Of a stretch of DNA of 64,000 bases, positions 44,364-56,743 are shown one piece after another. Both the position numbers and the translations under genes were made by a program. The stretch is from Mauremys mutica. Its lineage: Eukaryota; Chordata; Testudines; Geoemydidae. Numbering within the stretch: the first letter of the stretch is position 1; each line of letters opens with the position of its first letter. Under the pieces are notes generated by a model that ran no database searches, was not told the DNA's origin, and worked only from the letters and a program-made list of their open reading frames with translations. The stretch is taken from positions 63,507,321-63,571,320 of the forward strand of contig NC_059075.1 of assembly GCF_020497125.1 (NCBI RefSeq), written 5' to 3'.

Positions 44364-45574
44364 GGGGTATGCCTTCACTGTAGAGTTAACCTGGGTAATA
44401 GGCACCTGGTCTGAGCACCCAGGTTGGCCTGTCTTGGGTTTGAGCGGCAACAGTGCCAAGCCACACTCTAGTTACTGCCTCCACATGCTGCACTCCACTC
44501 GTGTGGAGTGCTAGGTCTTTGGGGGGTCATATCCCATGGTCCTTTGTGCTGCACTAAACTGAGCTGCTCTGATTCTTTCCCACTGAATAGTGAGAACTTA
44601 TGTGTGTTTCTGAGCACACATAGAAAATCACGGGAAGGCACTGGAGGACTCCCAGCACTTGTGTGCTTTAGCTTGCATCCTTGTCGCAAAGTGGGTGCAT
44701 TACCAGCCCAGGAATTAGCAGCATGAAGGTTTTAGCCCAGGAGTGGACAAACTGTTTGGCCTGAGGGCCACATCTGGGTGGGGAAATTGCATGCAGGGGA
44801 TTGAATGTAGGGCTGGAGCAGAGGGTTGGGGCGCAGGAGGGGGCTATGGGCAGGAGATTGGGGTGTAGGAGGGGGTGTGGAGTGAGGCAGGGGGCTAGGG
44901 GGCTCAGGGCAGGGGGTTGGGGTGCAGGAGGGGTGCGGCAGCGAGCTCAGGGCAGGGGGTTGGGGTGTGGGGTGCAGGAGGAGTTTGGCGTGTGGGCTCC
45001 AGCTCGGTGCCGCTTGCCTTGAGTGGCTCTGGGGTGGCAGCGGCACAATGTGAGGCTAAGGCAGGCTCTCTGGCTGCCCTGGCCCCACACCATTCTTGGA
45101 AGCAGCCGGGACCACGTCCCTGTGGCCCCGGCAGCAGGGTGGGAGGGGAGAGGTCTCCATGCACTGCCCTCGCCTTCGGGTACCTCCTCCAAAGCTCCCA
45201 TTGGCCACGGTTCCCCATTCCCAGCCAACAGGAGCTGAGGGAGGCGGTGCCTGCCGGTGGGGGCAGCACACAGAGCCCTCTGCCCACCCCTCCCCCAGGG
45301 GCTGCAGGGACATGGTGCCAGGGCCAGGCATTTAGCCCCGCTGCGCCACGGGGCTGGCAATCCAGCGGGCCGGATCCAAAGCCCTGACTGGCTGGATCTG
45401 ACCCACGGGCTGTAGTTTTCCCACCGCTGCTTTATACTGTACCTCAGGATGGACCATCTGGCTCTGGTGTAAAGCAATACCACCCATGGGCGAGATGGTT
45501 TTGTATGTGAATGGGAGTCTGATTAGGGGAATATGCAATTAAGGGCCCAAGTTAACTCTGCAGTAAAGACAAGC
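44364..45574. mobile_element. Harbinger-type MITE split by a hAT
   Basis: Left end GGGGTATGCCTTCACTGTAG with AGTTAACC and right end AAGTTAACTCTGCAGTAAAG are worn inverted copies and match the termini of the element at 30113. The hAT at 44738-45429 interrupts it. Confidence 0.65.
44738..45429 (+). mobile_element. hAT element (CAGGGGTGGGCAAACT family)
   Basis: Ends CAGGAGTGGACAAACTG and GTAGTTTTCCCACCGCTG. The sub-terminal GGCCTGAGGGCCACATCTGG and the G-rich interior match the copy at 25262. The flanks TTTTAGCC and CTTTATAC agree at 5 of 8. Many overlapping open frames are products of the G-rich composition. Confidence 0.8.
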
Positions 45575-45873
45575 AGTAAAGACAATCCACAATCCTTGTG
45601 GATTCTCAGTTGGTGGTTACCCCAGCATATTTCCAGATAGAATGGTAATCTCTCTCTTTTGGTCAACACTTTTGTGGCCTTCAGAATTTTCTTTATAAGG
45701 TGGAATATGCAGCCTTCCACAACAAGAATTTGTTAACCTTTAATATTACATTTCTAAATAATGAACACTCCATCCTCCCTTGAGTTACACTGGGAATGGA
45801 CTTGGCCCACACAAGATAACTATTAGAAATATTTAAGTGTTATGTTTTTAATGGTTACTGGTGATTATAGGTA

Positions 45874-46495
45874 AGGCTACGTTTTAGTCACAGGTATTTT
45901 TAGTAAAAGTCATGGACAGGTCACAGGCAGTAAACAAAAATTCATGCCCTGTGACCTGTCCATGACTTTTACTATATGCCGCTAACTAAAACGTGGGCTG
46001 GGGGGCCGCGGGAGCTCGGGTGGTTGAGGGTTGGCCAGGGGGTGGTGGGCCAAGACCCTCACAGGTGTGGGGGGGAGGCGGGTTGCAGCATGCAGCCCAG
46101 GATCCCCGCTGGAACTGGAGCGGTGTGGGTGGTGGCACACAGCCTGGGACCCCTGCTGGTGCTGGGGTTGGGGGAAGGGCCTGGACCCCTACTGTTGCTG
46201 GGGAGGGGTTGGTGGGGCTGGCAGATTCCCTACCTGGCTTCGACCAGCATGTCCCTGCAGCTCCTGGGGGGGCAAAGGAGCTCCACACGCTTCTCCCGCC
46301 ACAAGCGCTAGCCCCGTAGCTCCCAGTGGCTGGGAACCGCGGCCAATGGGAGCTGTGGGGGCGGCGCACAGAGCCCCTCCACCTGGCCCCTCCACCTTGG
46401 AGCTGTAGGGATATGCTGGGGGCAGCCAGCACTGGCTGCTGCAGAAGTCACGGCAAGTCATGGAATCCGTGACTTCTGTGACCGACACGCAGCCT
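45874..46495. mobile_element. TA-flanked inverted-repeat element with internal hairpin
   Basis: Left end AGGCTACGTTTTAGTCACAG and inverted right end AGGCTGCGTGTCGGTCACAG, with TA on both sides (45872-45873, 46496-46497). A hairpin at 45902-45973 pairs AGTAAAAGTCATGGACAGGT with its complement. GC-rich interior, no transposase. A TAA target with Harbinger-type ends cannot be excluded. Confidence 0.7.
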
Positions 46496-46497
46496 TA

Positions 46498-48819
46498 ATT
46501 ATAGTCCATATTCTTGCCATTGTGATTTAACCGCTCCCCAAACCTGTGTACTACCACACTCCAAAAAGCTGTGCTAATGTGCAGCTATCATCTGTATGGA
46601 GGCTAATTGAAGCAAGATTATTCCTGCTAGGAGCTAGAATATCTGCATAGGGTTCTTTGTCCTCATGTGAGATATACTAACAAATGTGGAGTTTGTCATT
46701 TGATTGGTAGCCCCTGCTCTTTCAGTTGCAGCTGTACTGGAGTGTTTGAGGTGTCGTCTCTTTTTGGGTTTGAGGGACCCAGAGTTGGGAAGATTAGCTT
46801 CCCCCCTGTGCACTTGCAACTACTGGTGAGCATCCCTAAACAGCATGTGCCAAAATATAGTCCTACACTTGTAAAGCAGCTCTGCTAGAATCCTATTAAC
46901 TAGCTGTCATTAGTAAAATTTACTGTTAGAAAATGTTGCCTCGTGTTCTGGTTTCTACTATTGTCTTACAACTCACAAAAATGTACACATGAAACACCCA
47001 GTAGTGACTTGACTTGTGTTGGGACAATAATGAAAATACTACAGTTAAAAGAGGTGGCCTGCATTGTGTAGGAGGTCAGACTTAGATGATCATAATGGTC
47101 CCTTCTGACCTTAAAGTCTATGATTCTAAGAGCAAAGGAAGCCATGTTTAATTTTTAATGTGACACTAAACTTCATTTGGCAGTTTATACTATCGGTCCT
47201 TTTCTGTGCAAAGTTAGGGGGGTGCGGGAAGGAAAGCACCCACTGATACACAACCATCTATCTAATGGAGTACATTATTTATGTTTGTTTTTAAATTGTC
47301 CATTGAGGATTTGTTTTATTTTGCACCCAAAGGACAGCAATGGCCATGACTGAAGACAGGCACATAGTGACTCAACAAAGAAATCATACAAACATTTGTG
47401 AAAGTTAGTTTGAGATTTTTATGCTATTCATTCTGTTTTAAAATTATTGTGCTAGTTTTGACCAAACTTCACGTGCCCAAAAAGCACGGCTTGGTTTTGT
47501 GTCCTAATTCCAGCTAAGCAAGTGGTGGGAGCAGGAGGGAAGATAATTCTGCCCCCTTCCCTCCAACGCATAATTGAAGCCTGAACAGAAGAGATGCTGT
47601 TTGCCTCACAAACCGTCCTATTTGAAGCCATGTACAAGACGTTCATTGATATAGCAGGATCTTAATTTTACACTGCTACAGTTTAGATATAACTTGCATA
47701 TTGAAAGAATGTAGAAAGTTACAAACAATATCTGGAAAACACACTGATTTGTTTAATATTATTTTCCATCCTTAATAACAGGTCACTAATCAGTTTTTGG
47801 TTTTTTTTTTCCATGACACCACACTCATGCTTATATGGAACTCTCATTGAGAAATTTTTCACTTCTAAATAAGTTATGAGTTTTTTTATCCATCCTTTCA
47901 TTCTGTGTGAAATGCACCTTTGTAGTTCTTGTAAATCTTAAGATTAAAATGCATCTCCTCTCTGATTTGTGCTTTTAAAACTACAAACTGTATCAGAAAT
48001 CTTGGGGAGCGAGGAGAGGAAGAGAGGAAAGAGCAGACTGTGGGTGTAAATGGCATTTTCACATGAAATATTTGCACAGCACTGAGCATTCTATCCCTGG
48101 CATAGTTTTGGTTGGGGGAAACAAACAGAAGTGAAAAGGAGAGCATGATATAAGAAAAGGGCTTTTTGTGGAATAATTGGATCAGTATGTAATGAATTGC
48201 ATTGGAGGGAGGGAAATCACCACCATGAGAATTTTAGTTGTCTCCTCTGCCAACAACACAGCTGCTGCGTTCAATAGTCATTTTAAATGGCTTGGATTTT
48301 AGAGAAATAAGGTCAATCTTCTGGCTATATCAAGCTGACTTCCCTCTCCAGAAAATTTAATTGGGAATTTTAATGAATAATCTTGAAATTCAGAGAAGAT
48401 TTCATGAAGGACAAAAAAAGCCTTTTTGTAATTTAGTATCAGGGTGACAGTATTTAGGGGTTATGAAAGGAGGGAGAAATACAAATGGAAAAACATGAGT
48501 TGCAAACAATTAGTTTCTGAAGCTATTAAAGGAGGAAACAATCACATGCAAGTTTGCATACAAATAGAAATAAAATGCGTGCATTTCAAGATATGAAGTA
48601 TAAAAAGGGGAAATGGGGGGTTGGAATATAAAAGGGGAACAAATAGAGAATCAAACTGTCACATCATCAGTGATATGAATATTCAGAAAAAAATGGTCCA
48701 ATACTGCAGTATTTGCATACAAATACAAGTATTTACAGGCACTGACTATTGATTATTGGATGCCTAGATTAAGCCAGATGCATAGATTATGCATAGGAGA
48801 AAAAGCCAATAATGGAGTT
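46498..48819. other. STARD9 intron 3, mostly unassigned
   Basis: The only recognised piece is the LINE/SINE tail at 47068-47127. Confidence 0.4.
47068..47127 (+). mobile_element. CR1/SINE 3' tail fragment
   Basis: GGAGGTCAGACTTAGATGAT, then CATAATGGTCCCTTCTGACC and TCTATGATTCT. It is the complement-type match of the 3' end of the CR1 at 52784. Confidence 0.6.
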
Positions 48820-48990
48820 TTTCCTGCTGCTTCCAGTTCTAGGCAAATCACCTTACCTCCCTATGCCCCAGTTTCTGATCTAGAAAACACTGACACACAC
48901 TTATATCATGGGTGTTGTGAAGATGAATTAGTTAATATTTACAGAACACTTTGAACCTGTGAAGCACTATAAGTGCTATATGTTATTCGT
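48820..48990 (+). mobile_element. MIR SINE fragment
   Basis: TAGGCAAATCACCTTACCTC, ATGCCCCAGTTTCTGATC and GTGAAGCACTATAAGTGCTA follow the second half of MIR. Confidence 0.6.
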
Positions 48991-51090
48991 AACTTTTTTT
49001 TTTAGCAGCTGTACATTACAATATTGTCCACAGATGTGAAACAGTTGCTTTTGTCACCAGCCTCCATTTTCTGAAAAGTGTGAGTGGTAGTTGTTTATGT
49101 TGCTGTAATATATGAGGGTTGAGGCAAGATTGTACTAGGGCCTGTAAAAGCATACAACAAAATCATGATTCTTGCCCCATAGAGCTTATAGTCTAAGTAT
49201 CAGCATTCAGCTGACTGGAGAGAGAGAGCGAGCAGAAAAAGAGTATCTAAGAAGGACATCAGGTGAGGAGAAGGCACAGAGAGGTGGAAATAGGTGGAGA
49301 AGGGGGGCATCAGTATAATGAAATCTACATCATCTTGTCTGTCCATAACAGGTAGATGCATAATAGAACAATCCTACTGAAACTAATTTCTGCAGCCTGA
49401 CTAATTTACAGTCTGAATAGGTCAGTGGGGAAAAACTGGAGAAACCTGCTCCCTAAAAGGCACAACATTACAGGGACTAGAACTTGAAGTAATTAGGTAT
49501 TTGGCTTCCTCACCTAAAGTTGTATTCCAGACAAAGTATATATAAGATTCAAGACAGGTTACAGTGAGTACATTTCTGTAAAACACCAGCAGAGATTCCT
49601 CATCCCAGATATCAGTGTCTGATACATTCCCTGTAACAGGGTGGCAGGATTGTTTTGTTGACCCACTCTGTTACCAGGTAGTAGAACCCTGCATAAAGCT
49701 GTAGGAGTTCTGCTGACACATTGTGGCCCATATGGTGTATTAAGTCTACCCTGACATAAGGGAGGTGTGAGAGTGGCTGTCTACACAGAGAAAGCAAGCA
49801 AGCTAGCATAGGAGGTTGTGGAGGAAAATCCAAGTGCAGCCAAGCTTGCGGAAGGTTGTGTGTGATGAAACTGAGGGTTTTTTTTTTGTTGTGGTGGTGG
49901 TGATATTTTGAGTTGCCAGTCAAGCTAAACTCCAGGAAGGCGATGAGCTGGGCATCACAGTGGGGCTGTGCACTCTGTTGAGGATTGGATAGGGACTAGG
50001 CTTATTCACAATGACCAGCCTTGATTAGTAATTTCTCTTTAAAATAGCTTCCTGAATTCTACCCTCTTCCTTCCCAGGTAGTTTTCATTTACAAATATAA
50101 CCCAGGGGCAGGGGGAGGGTGAAGCCAACAGTACCAACTGAAGGTAAGTCTGCTACTGCTTTAAACCTGAGACCCCTGAAGAAGATGAGAGCGGTGGGAG
50201 AGTGAGAAGTGGCACCCATTCCCCTTACTAGCCACCTGTTAGCCTACAGGTCAGGAGAAAGCACTGTGACGCTTCCAAAATAAATGGAAAGCTGGGGGAG
50301 AGGAATAGGGTAGCAGACAGATAACAAAGGTAGCCAATTGCTGAGCTCTCTCCCAATCCCCTTGCAGAGATTGGAGCAGTTGCCAGGGCTGACTCTGCTT
50401 TTCCTGTTCAGCCCTTTGATCTGCTGCCAGTAGGGAACCCTAGCAATCCCTTTCCTCACACAATGCAAAACTGTAAATGGCTTTGGGATATTCAGCCAAG
50501 CATATCACCTGCCTACTACTGAAGAGTTCTCTGTCTGCCTGTGGGTACATGAAATGAGAGCGACTAGAGAGAGAATTGTAGGATTTCTTTATTGCAAGTT
50601 GTTTTGTATGTTGGAGTGATCTATAAAGTGACAATTGGACATGTTTTGTAGTGACTATGAATATTGCAGTGTCTTGAAAGTAAAAATGAAAACTTTGCAT
50701 TGGTGACCCTCCTTGTTCAATGGCCCACTTTCTGAAGTTGTTGTGAAGCATAAAACTAATTAAAAGGGTGACCTTGTTAGTTTGCAGTCAGGGTTTTTTT
50801 GTTTTGTTTTTTTTGTTCTGCTTTTTGGTGGTCTCAGCGATACAGATTGCACACTCTTCCTTGGGATGATCTTTCACAGTTGGACTTCATTGTCTAGACA
50901 GGTAGGATTTTGACTTCTTTCATTCATGCTCCTCAAGTAATGAGGTTCTTGCCTCCCTGAGGTAATGATGATGCTTGTAGGACAGACTAGTTTTGGATGA
51001 GAAAATCCTCCAGTTTGTCATTCCTTTCAATCTGCATGGTGTTCCCCATAGTAGTCCTAAATCCCCTATGTTCTCCTTCTACTTCAGTTA
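48991..51090. other. STARD9 intron 3, mostly unassigned
   Basis: 49140-49200 (CTTGCCCCATAGAGCTTATA) looks like a worn L2/CR1 end. No exon is recognised. Confidence 0.4.
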
Positions 51091-51585
51091 CCGTATATAC
51101 TCATTCATAAGCTGAATATTTTTGTTAAAAATTGACGCATCAGAGAGCGGGGGTCGGCTTATAAATGGGTCTACACCAATTATGATTTTAAACTCTATGG
51201 AATCATTGAATTGAATATCTAATACATTGTAGTTTTGTTTACCTGGAGCGTCTGCAGGCATGGAGCCCCTCAGCTCCCTGTGGCCGCGTTCCATTCCCAG
51301 CCAACGGGAGCTGCGGGAAGTGGTGCCACTTCCTGCAACCCCCATTGGCTGGGAATGGCGAACCGCGGCCACAGGGAGCTGAGGGGCTCCATGCCTGCAG
51401 ACGCTCCAAGTAAACAGAACGTCCTGACCTGCCAGCGCTTTACCCTGATGTCTGGGAGCCAAAATTTGCCAACCCCTGAAATACAGGGTTGGCTTATGAA
51501 AGGTCATACAGTTTTTGCTATTTTTACTTAACCATCTTGGGGGGTCGGCTTATAAATGAATGGGCTAATGAATGAGTATATACGG
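51091..51585. mobile_element. TA-flanked inverted-repeat DNA transposon, well preserved ends
   Basis: CCGTATATACTCATTCAT at the left is a perfect 18-base complement of ATGAATGAGTATATACGG at the right; TA flanks both (51089-51090, 51586-51587). It shares sub-terminal GGTCGGCTTATAAATG with the copy at 22048. It carries the long palindrome at 51237-51415. Confidence 0.88.
51237..51415. repeat. Long palindrome inside the TIR element
   Basis: About 80-base arms: GTTTACCTGGAGCGTCTGCA, GGCATGGAGCCCCTCAGCTC and CCTGTGGCCGCGTTC have inverted counterparts ending GACGCTCCAAGTAAAC. The centre pairs CATTCCCAGCCAACGGGAGC loosely with CCATTGGCTGGGAATGG. Confidence 0.85.
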
Positions 51586-51587
51586 TA

Positions 51588-52783
51588 ACTATAATCCACT
51601 CTTGATCTTCTGCAGGGCGATTCTAGGGGGATACACGTAGGATGGAAAGTCATCTCCACAGTGCTTCCAAATCCTTGTCCAGCCAAGAAGTAGTTGTCCT
51701 GAGGTCACATTTAACCCGAAATCGTTCTCTTCCCCCACCCTGTTGTGGTGTATGGCTCTGATAACTGAACCATTAGACTTCCCTTCTGGGAGTAAGATTT
51801 GTTGAGACAAATCACATTGAACTTCAGCTATATCACTAAGCCCCATAAATATCTGCCTATGCTAGTTACTGGTTAGTATTTTAAAAGTACCGTATAAAGT
51901 ACTGGCTTGAATGTAGAGTTAATTGCATGAGCCTTCTAGCCTATTGGGGATGCACTACTGATGGGATTTTACAAGTAAACTGCCAATCTTTTTTTTTCTT
52001 TTTGGGCAGCTGGCTTATGAAGGGTCCTGTTGGACAGGGCTATGTTAACATTGAATAATGGAATACATTTATTGTAACAGCTGCAGTCTAGTTCAACACA
52101 GCCATTTTGTTCAATTCTGAAAATGTGCTATGTTTCTGGCATGTTGCAGACATGAGATTGGACCTGAATGAATAAGTACTCAAAACTGTAGAAACCCAGA
52201 TGGTGCTGCAGATATTGTGTGACTGCTTATCAAAGTGTCCGGGTACAAACAGCAAATATTTGAATATATTTTAAAGAATACCAAAAGTCACTTTTATAGT
52301 TACCTGAACATATTTTTTTCCCAGTAGCTATTTCCCTACACACCTTATCTTTGCCTAAAATTGTTTTGTCTCTGACTGAAATGTGTGTGTGGCCTTGGAG
52401 ACTGAGTGAATCATCTTTTTTGTAGGGCCTCACAGCCATTGTGACCCAAGTCCATGGTGTTTCTGATCCAACAAAAGTTTGGTAAAAAGTAAAATTGACT
52501 TGTCTCTTTTTAGTGAAAATTGATTCTGTTTGTGATGCCTCTGAATAGCATAGAAAGGAGGAGTGAAGATAAATAATATTCTTTCTTTTAAGTGTCCAGT
52601 TACACTAGAGAGGTTAACTGTATGGACTAGCATTTTATAACTTCAAATTTTTGAATGTAGTGTTTCCTGATAAATGGTTTGGGATTTTTTTTTCTTTTTT
52701 TTTCTAAATTTGCTTTCTATTATGGAAAGCTCTCACTGTTTAATATTGGAAAAGTGAGGAATTCATTATTTGTGTTAATAAGT
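51588..52783. other. STARD9 intron 3, no recognisable feature
   Basis: No repeat ends or coding motifs recognised. Confidence 0.4.
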
Positions 52784-54250
52784 TCATAGATTCTAAGACC
52801 AGCGAGCACCACAGTGATCATCTAGTTTGATCTCTTGCATAGCATAGGCCATAGAACAAGGATGGGCAAACTTTTTGGCTGAGGGCCGCATCAGGCTATG
52901 GAAATTGTATGGCGGGCCATGAATGCTCACGGAATTGGGGGTTGGGATGCGGGAGGGGGTGAAGGCTCCGGTTGGAGGTGCGGGCTCTGGGATGGGGCTA
53001 GAAATAAGGAGTTCAGGGTGTGGGAGAGACCTCCGGGCTGGGGCAGGGGGTTGGGATGTGGGAGGAGGTGAGGGCTCTGGGGTGGGGCTAGGGATGAGGG
53101 GTGCAGAAGGGGGCTGCAGGTGGAGCAGAGGAGTTCAGAGTATGGGAGGGGTTCCGGGCTGAGGCAGGTGGTTGGGATGTGGGCTCTGGGCTGGGGATGA
53201 GGGTTCCAGGGTGGGGCCAGATATGAGGGGTTCAGGGTGGGGGCTCTGGGCTGGGGCAGGGTTTGGGATGCAGGGGAGGGTGAGGACTCTGGCCGGGGGT
53301 GCAGGAGGGTGCTCCAGGCAGGGACCGAGGGGTTCAGAGGGCGGGAGGGGGATCAGGGCTGGGGTAGGGTGTTGGGGCACGGGAGGAGGTCAGGGGCACA
53401 GGCTCTGGGCGGTGGTTACCTCAAGCAGCTTCCGGAAGCAGCGACATGTCCCCCATCCGGCTCCTACGTGGAGCCTTGGCCAGGCGGCCCTGTGCACTGC
53501 CCCGTCCTGATGCGCCACCCCTGCAGCTCATGTTGGCCATGGTTCCCGGCCAATGGGAACTGCAGTGCCAGTGTTTGGTATGGGGGCAGCATGTGGAGCC
53601 CCCTGGCTGCTCCTATGCATAGGAGCTGGCAGGGGGAAATGCCACTGCTTCCAGGAGCCATGCGAAGTGGGGCAGGCCCCTGACCCTGCTCCCCGGCAGG
53701 AGCTCAAGGGCCGGATTAAAAGGACTGATGGGCTGGACGCAGCTCATGGGCTGTAGTTTGCCCACCCTTGTCGTAGAATGTCCCTGCAATGATTCTTGTT
53801 TGAATATAGCATATCTTTTAGAAAAACATCCAACCTTGATTTAAACATTGCCAGTGGTTGAGAATGTGCCATAACCCTTGGTAATTTTTTACAATGGTTA
53901 ATTACCCTTACTGTTAAAAATGTAGACCATATTTCCAGTCTGAATTTGTATAACTTCAACTGATAGCCATGAGATCTTGCCTGCTGATTGATCAGTCCAT
54001 TATCAAATGTTTGTTCCTCAAGTAGGTACTTACAGACTGTGATTAAGTCAACCCTTAACCCTTTCTTCATTAAGCTAAATATGTTTCACTATGTGGCTTG
54101 TCTGCTAATCCTTTAATTGTTCTCCTGACTTTCTCTGAAACCTCCAAATAAACATCTTTGAATTATATACACAAGAACTGGACACAGTACTCTCGCAGTG
54201 GTTGCTCCTGAGACAGACAGACTCAAAAAAATCTTATTCTGTAATGCACT
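52784..54250 (-). mobile_element. CR1-type LINE, minus strand, interrupted by a hAT
   Basis: The 3' tail is at 52784 (TCATAGATTCTAAGACCAGC). Past the hAT the minus strand encodes the LINE C-terminus: RVDLITVCKYLLEEQTFDNG, ARSHGYQLKLYKFRLEIWST and SRLDVFLKDMLY, with stops. This is a different, older subfamily from the copy at 32618. 5' truncated. Confidence 0.8.
52857..53770 (+). mobile_element. hAT element (CAGGGGTGGGCAAACT family) nested in CR1
   Basis: Ends CAAGGATGGGCAAACT and AGTTTGCCCACCCTTG, a perfect inverted pair apart from two changes relative to the family. The flanks CCATAGAA (52849-52856) and TCGTAGAA (53771-53778) agree at 6 of 8. Expanded G-rich internal array of GGGTTGGGATGTGGG-like units. 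Confidence 0.88.
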
Positions 54251-55185
54251 CTATTCACTAGTCTGAAATGTAAAATATACTATTATACTTAAGGTTGTCA
54301 AGTCTCTTTGGAGGTTCACACATCTGTTGTATACAGTTCAATAATTTAAGAAAAACCATTATTGTTTAGGAATCCACTTGATAGTCATGCTTTGGTTGAT
54401 TAGTTTGTATTTCTGAGGTGCTGGACGGTAGCTACCAAAGAAAAGGGAAACTCTTGCTGGCCTCTTTGTGGCCTCCTTTCTTAGGGAAAGGTCTCTGCAG
54501 AGAGATGTCTTGCCTTGTAGTCTAAAAGGTGAAATGTGAACTCATTCCGATCTCTGCTCCAAGGGAGTTCTAAGATCAAAGGTTCTCCAATGAAAATGTC
54601 TTTCTTCCAAAGTTTGAGAACATAATTAGGTTATGTCAGCAGAAGCACTCTGTGCTCATAGTATTCTTTGTGAGTTTTGTGTGAAGAGGAGTCTCTGAGG
54701 TAGCCAGGTCCTAGTCCTTTAGAGGGACCTGAAAATGAAAACTAGGGCCCTGTGACAGCGTGGACTAGGTCCAGAGGCCCACTGCTGGAAGTCTCAGGCC
54801 TGGTCTACACTATGATTTTAGGTTGAATTTAGCAGCGTTACCTTGATTTAAGCCTGGACCCGTCCACATGACAAAGCCCTTTTTTTTTTTTTTTTCACCT
54901 AAAGGGCTCTTTAAATTGATTTCTTTACTCCACCTCCGACGAGGGGATTAGCACTGAAATTGGCCTTGCCGGGTCGAATTTGGGGTAGTGTTGATGCAAT
55001 TCGACGGTATTGGCCTCCAGGGGCTATCCCAGAGTGCTCTATTGTGACCGCTCTGGACAGCACTCTCAACTCAGATGCACTGGCCAGGTAAACGGGAAAA
55101 GGCCTGCAAACTTTTGAATCTCATTTCCTGTTTGGCCAGCGTGGCAAGGTGCAGGTGAGTGCAGATCTCATCAGCAGAGGTGACC

Positions 55186-56743
55186 ATGATGGAGTCCCAG
55201 GATGGCAAAAGACCTCCAGCATGGACCGAACGGGAGGTACAGGATCTACTCGCTATATGGGGAGACAAATCCATGCTAGCTGAACTCTGTTCCAGTAAAC
55301 GAAATGCCAAAACATTAGAAAAAGTCTCAAAGGGCATGAAGGACAGAGGCCATAACAGGGACGCAAAGCAGTGCCGCATGAAAATTAAGGAGCTAAGGCA
55401 AGCTTACGTAAAAACCAGAGAGGCAAACAGCCGCTCTGGATCAGAGCCCCGAACATGCCGCTTCTATGATGAGCTGCATGCCATGCTAGGGGGTGCAGCC
55501 ACCACTACTCCAACCCTGTGCTTTGACTCTGTCAATAGAGAATCACGCAACATGGAAGCAGGTTTTGGGGAACAAGGAAGATAGCTCACAGCAAGGAAGC
55601 GGAGAAACCGGTTTCCCCAACAGCCAAGATATGTTTCTCACCCTGGACCTAGAGCCAGTAATCCCTGAACCCACCCAAGGTGTGCTCCCGGACCCTGAAG
55701 GTGGAGAAGGGACCTCTGGTGAGTGTACCTTTTGTAAATATTACACATGGTTTAAAAGCAAGTGTGTTTAATGATTGATTTGCCCTGGCATTCGCGGCCA
55801 GTACAGCTACTGGAAAAATCTGTTAACGTGTATGGAGATGGAGTGGAAATCCCCCAGGGACATCTCCATAAAGCTCTCCTGGATGTACTCCCAAAGCCTT
55901 CGCAAAAGATTTGTGGGGAGGACGGCCTTATTCCGTCTGCCATGGTGGGACACTTTACCATGCCAGGCCAGTAGCACGTAGTCTGGAATCATTGCATAAC
56001 AAAGCATGGCAATGTATGGTCCCCTTGTTTGCTGGCATTCAAACAACATCCGTTCTTTATCTCACTGTGTTATCCTCAGGAGAGTGATATTATTCATGGT
56101 CACCTGGTTGAAATAGGGTGCTTTTATTAAGGGGACATTCAGAGGTGCCCGTTCCTGCTCGGCTGTTTGGCTGTGGCTGAACAGAAATGTTCCCCGCTAT
56201 TAGCCACGCGGTGAGGGGAGAAGTGAACCATGAGTGATCTCTCACACCAAACCGGCAAGCCCTCAATACAAGAGGCAAAATGCGACCTTGTAACGAAAGC
56301 ACATGAGCTGTGTAATGTGAACAGCAAGGTTTAACGTGAAAGAGTGTACCCATTGTTCTCTAAAACATGTCTTTTCAACCACTCTCCCTTTTCCTCCACC
56401 AGCTACAAATGTTTCTCCTTCGCAGAGGCTAGTGAAGATTAGAAGGTGAAAAAAATGCACTCGGGATGAAATGTTCTCTGAGTTCCTGCTGTCCTCCCAC
56501 ATTGGCAGAGCACAGCAGAATACGTAGAGGCAGACAGTGTCAGAGTGCAGGAAAGCACAATATAAATGCAAGGAGAGGTGGCGGGCTGAAGAGAGTAAGT
56601 GGTGGGCTGAAGATGATAGGTGGCATCAGCTTGCTTACAGAAGGCAAGAGTCGATGCTCAGGCTGCTGGAAGATCAAACTCATATGCTCCAGCATATGGT
56701 TGAGCTGCAGGAAAGGCAGCAGGAGCACAGACCGCCGCTATAG
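55186..56743 (+). pseudogene. Harbinger Myb/SANT-like DNA-binding protein gene, broken
   Basis: From ATG at 55189 the frame encodes a Myb/SANT-like trihelix: AWTEREVQDLLAIWGDKSML, then KRNAKTLEKVSKGMKDRGHN, AKQCRMKIKELRQAYVKTRE and FYDELHAMLGG. The three spaced aromatic positions (W in TEREV..., W in AIWGD, Y/F later) are visible. After about 55495 the useful frame shifts by one to a Ser/Glu/Pro-rich linker (FPNSQDMFLTLDLEPV...) up to about 55730, where GTGAGT gives a plausible donor. A later piece (56537-56743, RWRAEESKWWAEDDRWHQLA and MLRLLEDQTHMLQHMVELQE) is a helical C-terminal tail. In this family the Myb-like protein binds the element ends and brings the transposase to the nucleus. Confidence 0.75.

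Noticed and set aside
44732..45483. Cluster of overlapping open frames of 70-180 codons
   Set aside because: They lie inside a G-rich hAT element and occur in nearly all frames, which reflects composition only.
50815..50900. Candidate STARD9 exon 4
   Set aside because: A pyrimidine-rich tract with an AG is present, but the following codons do not give the expected kinesin motor sequence.
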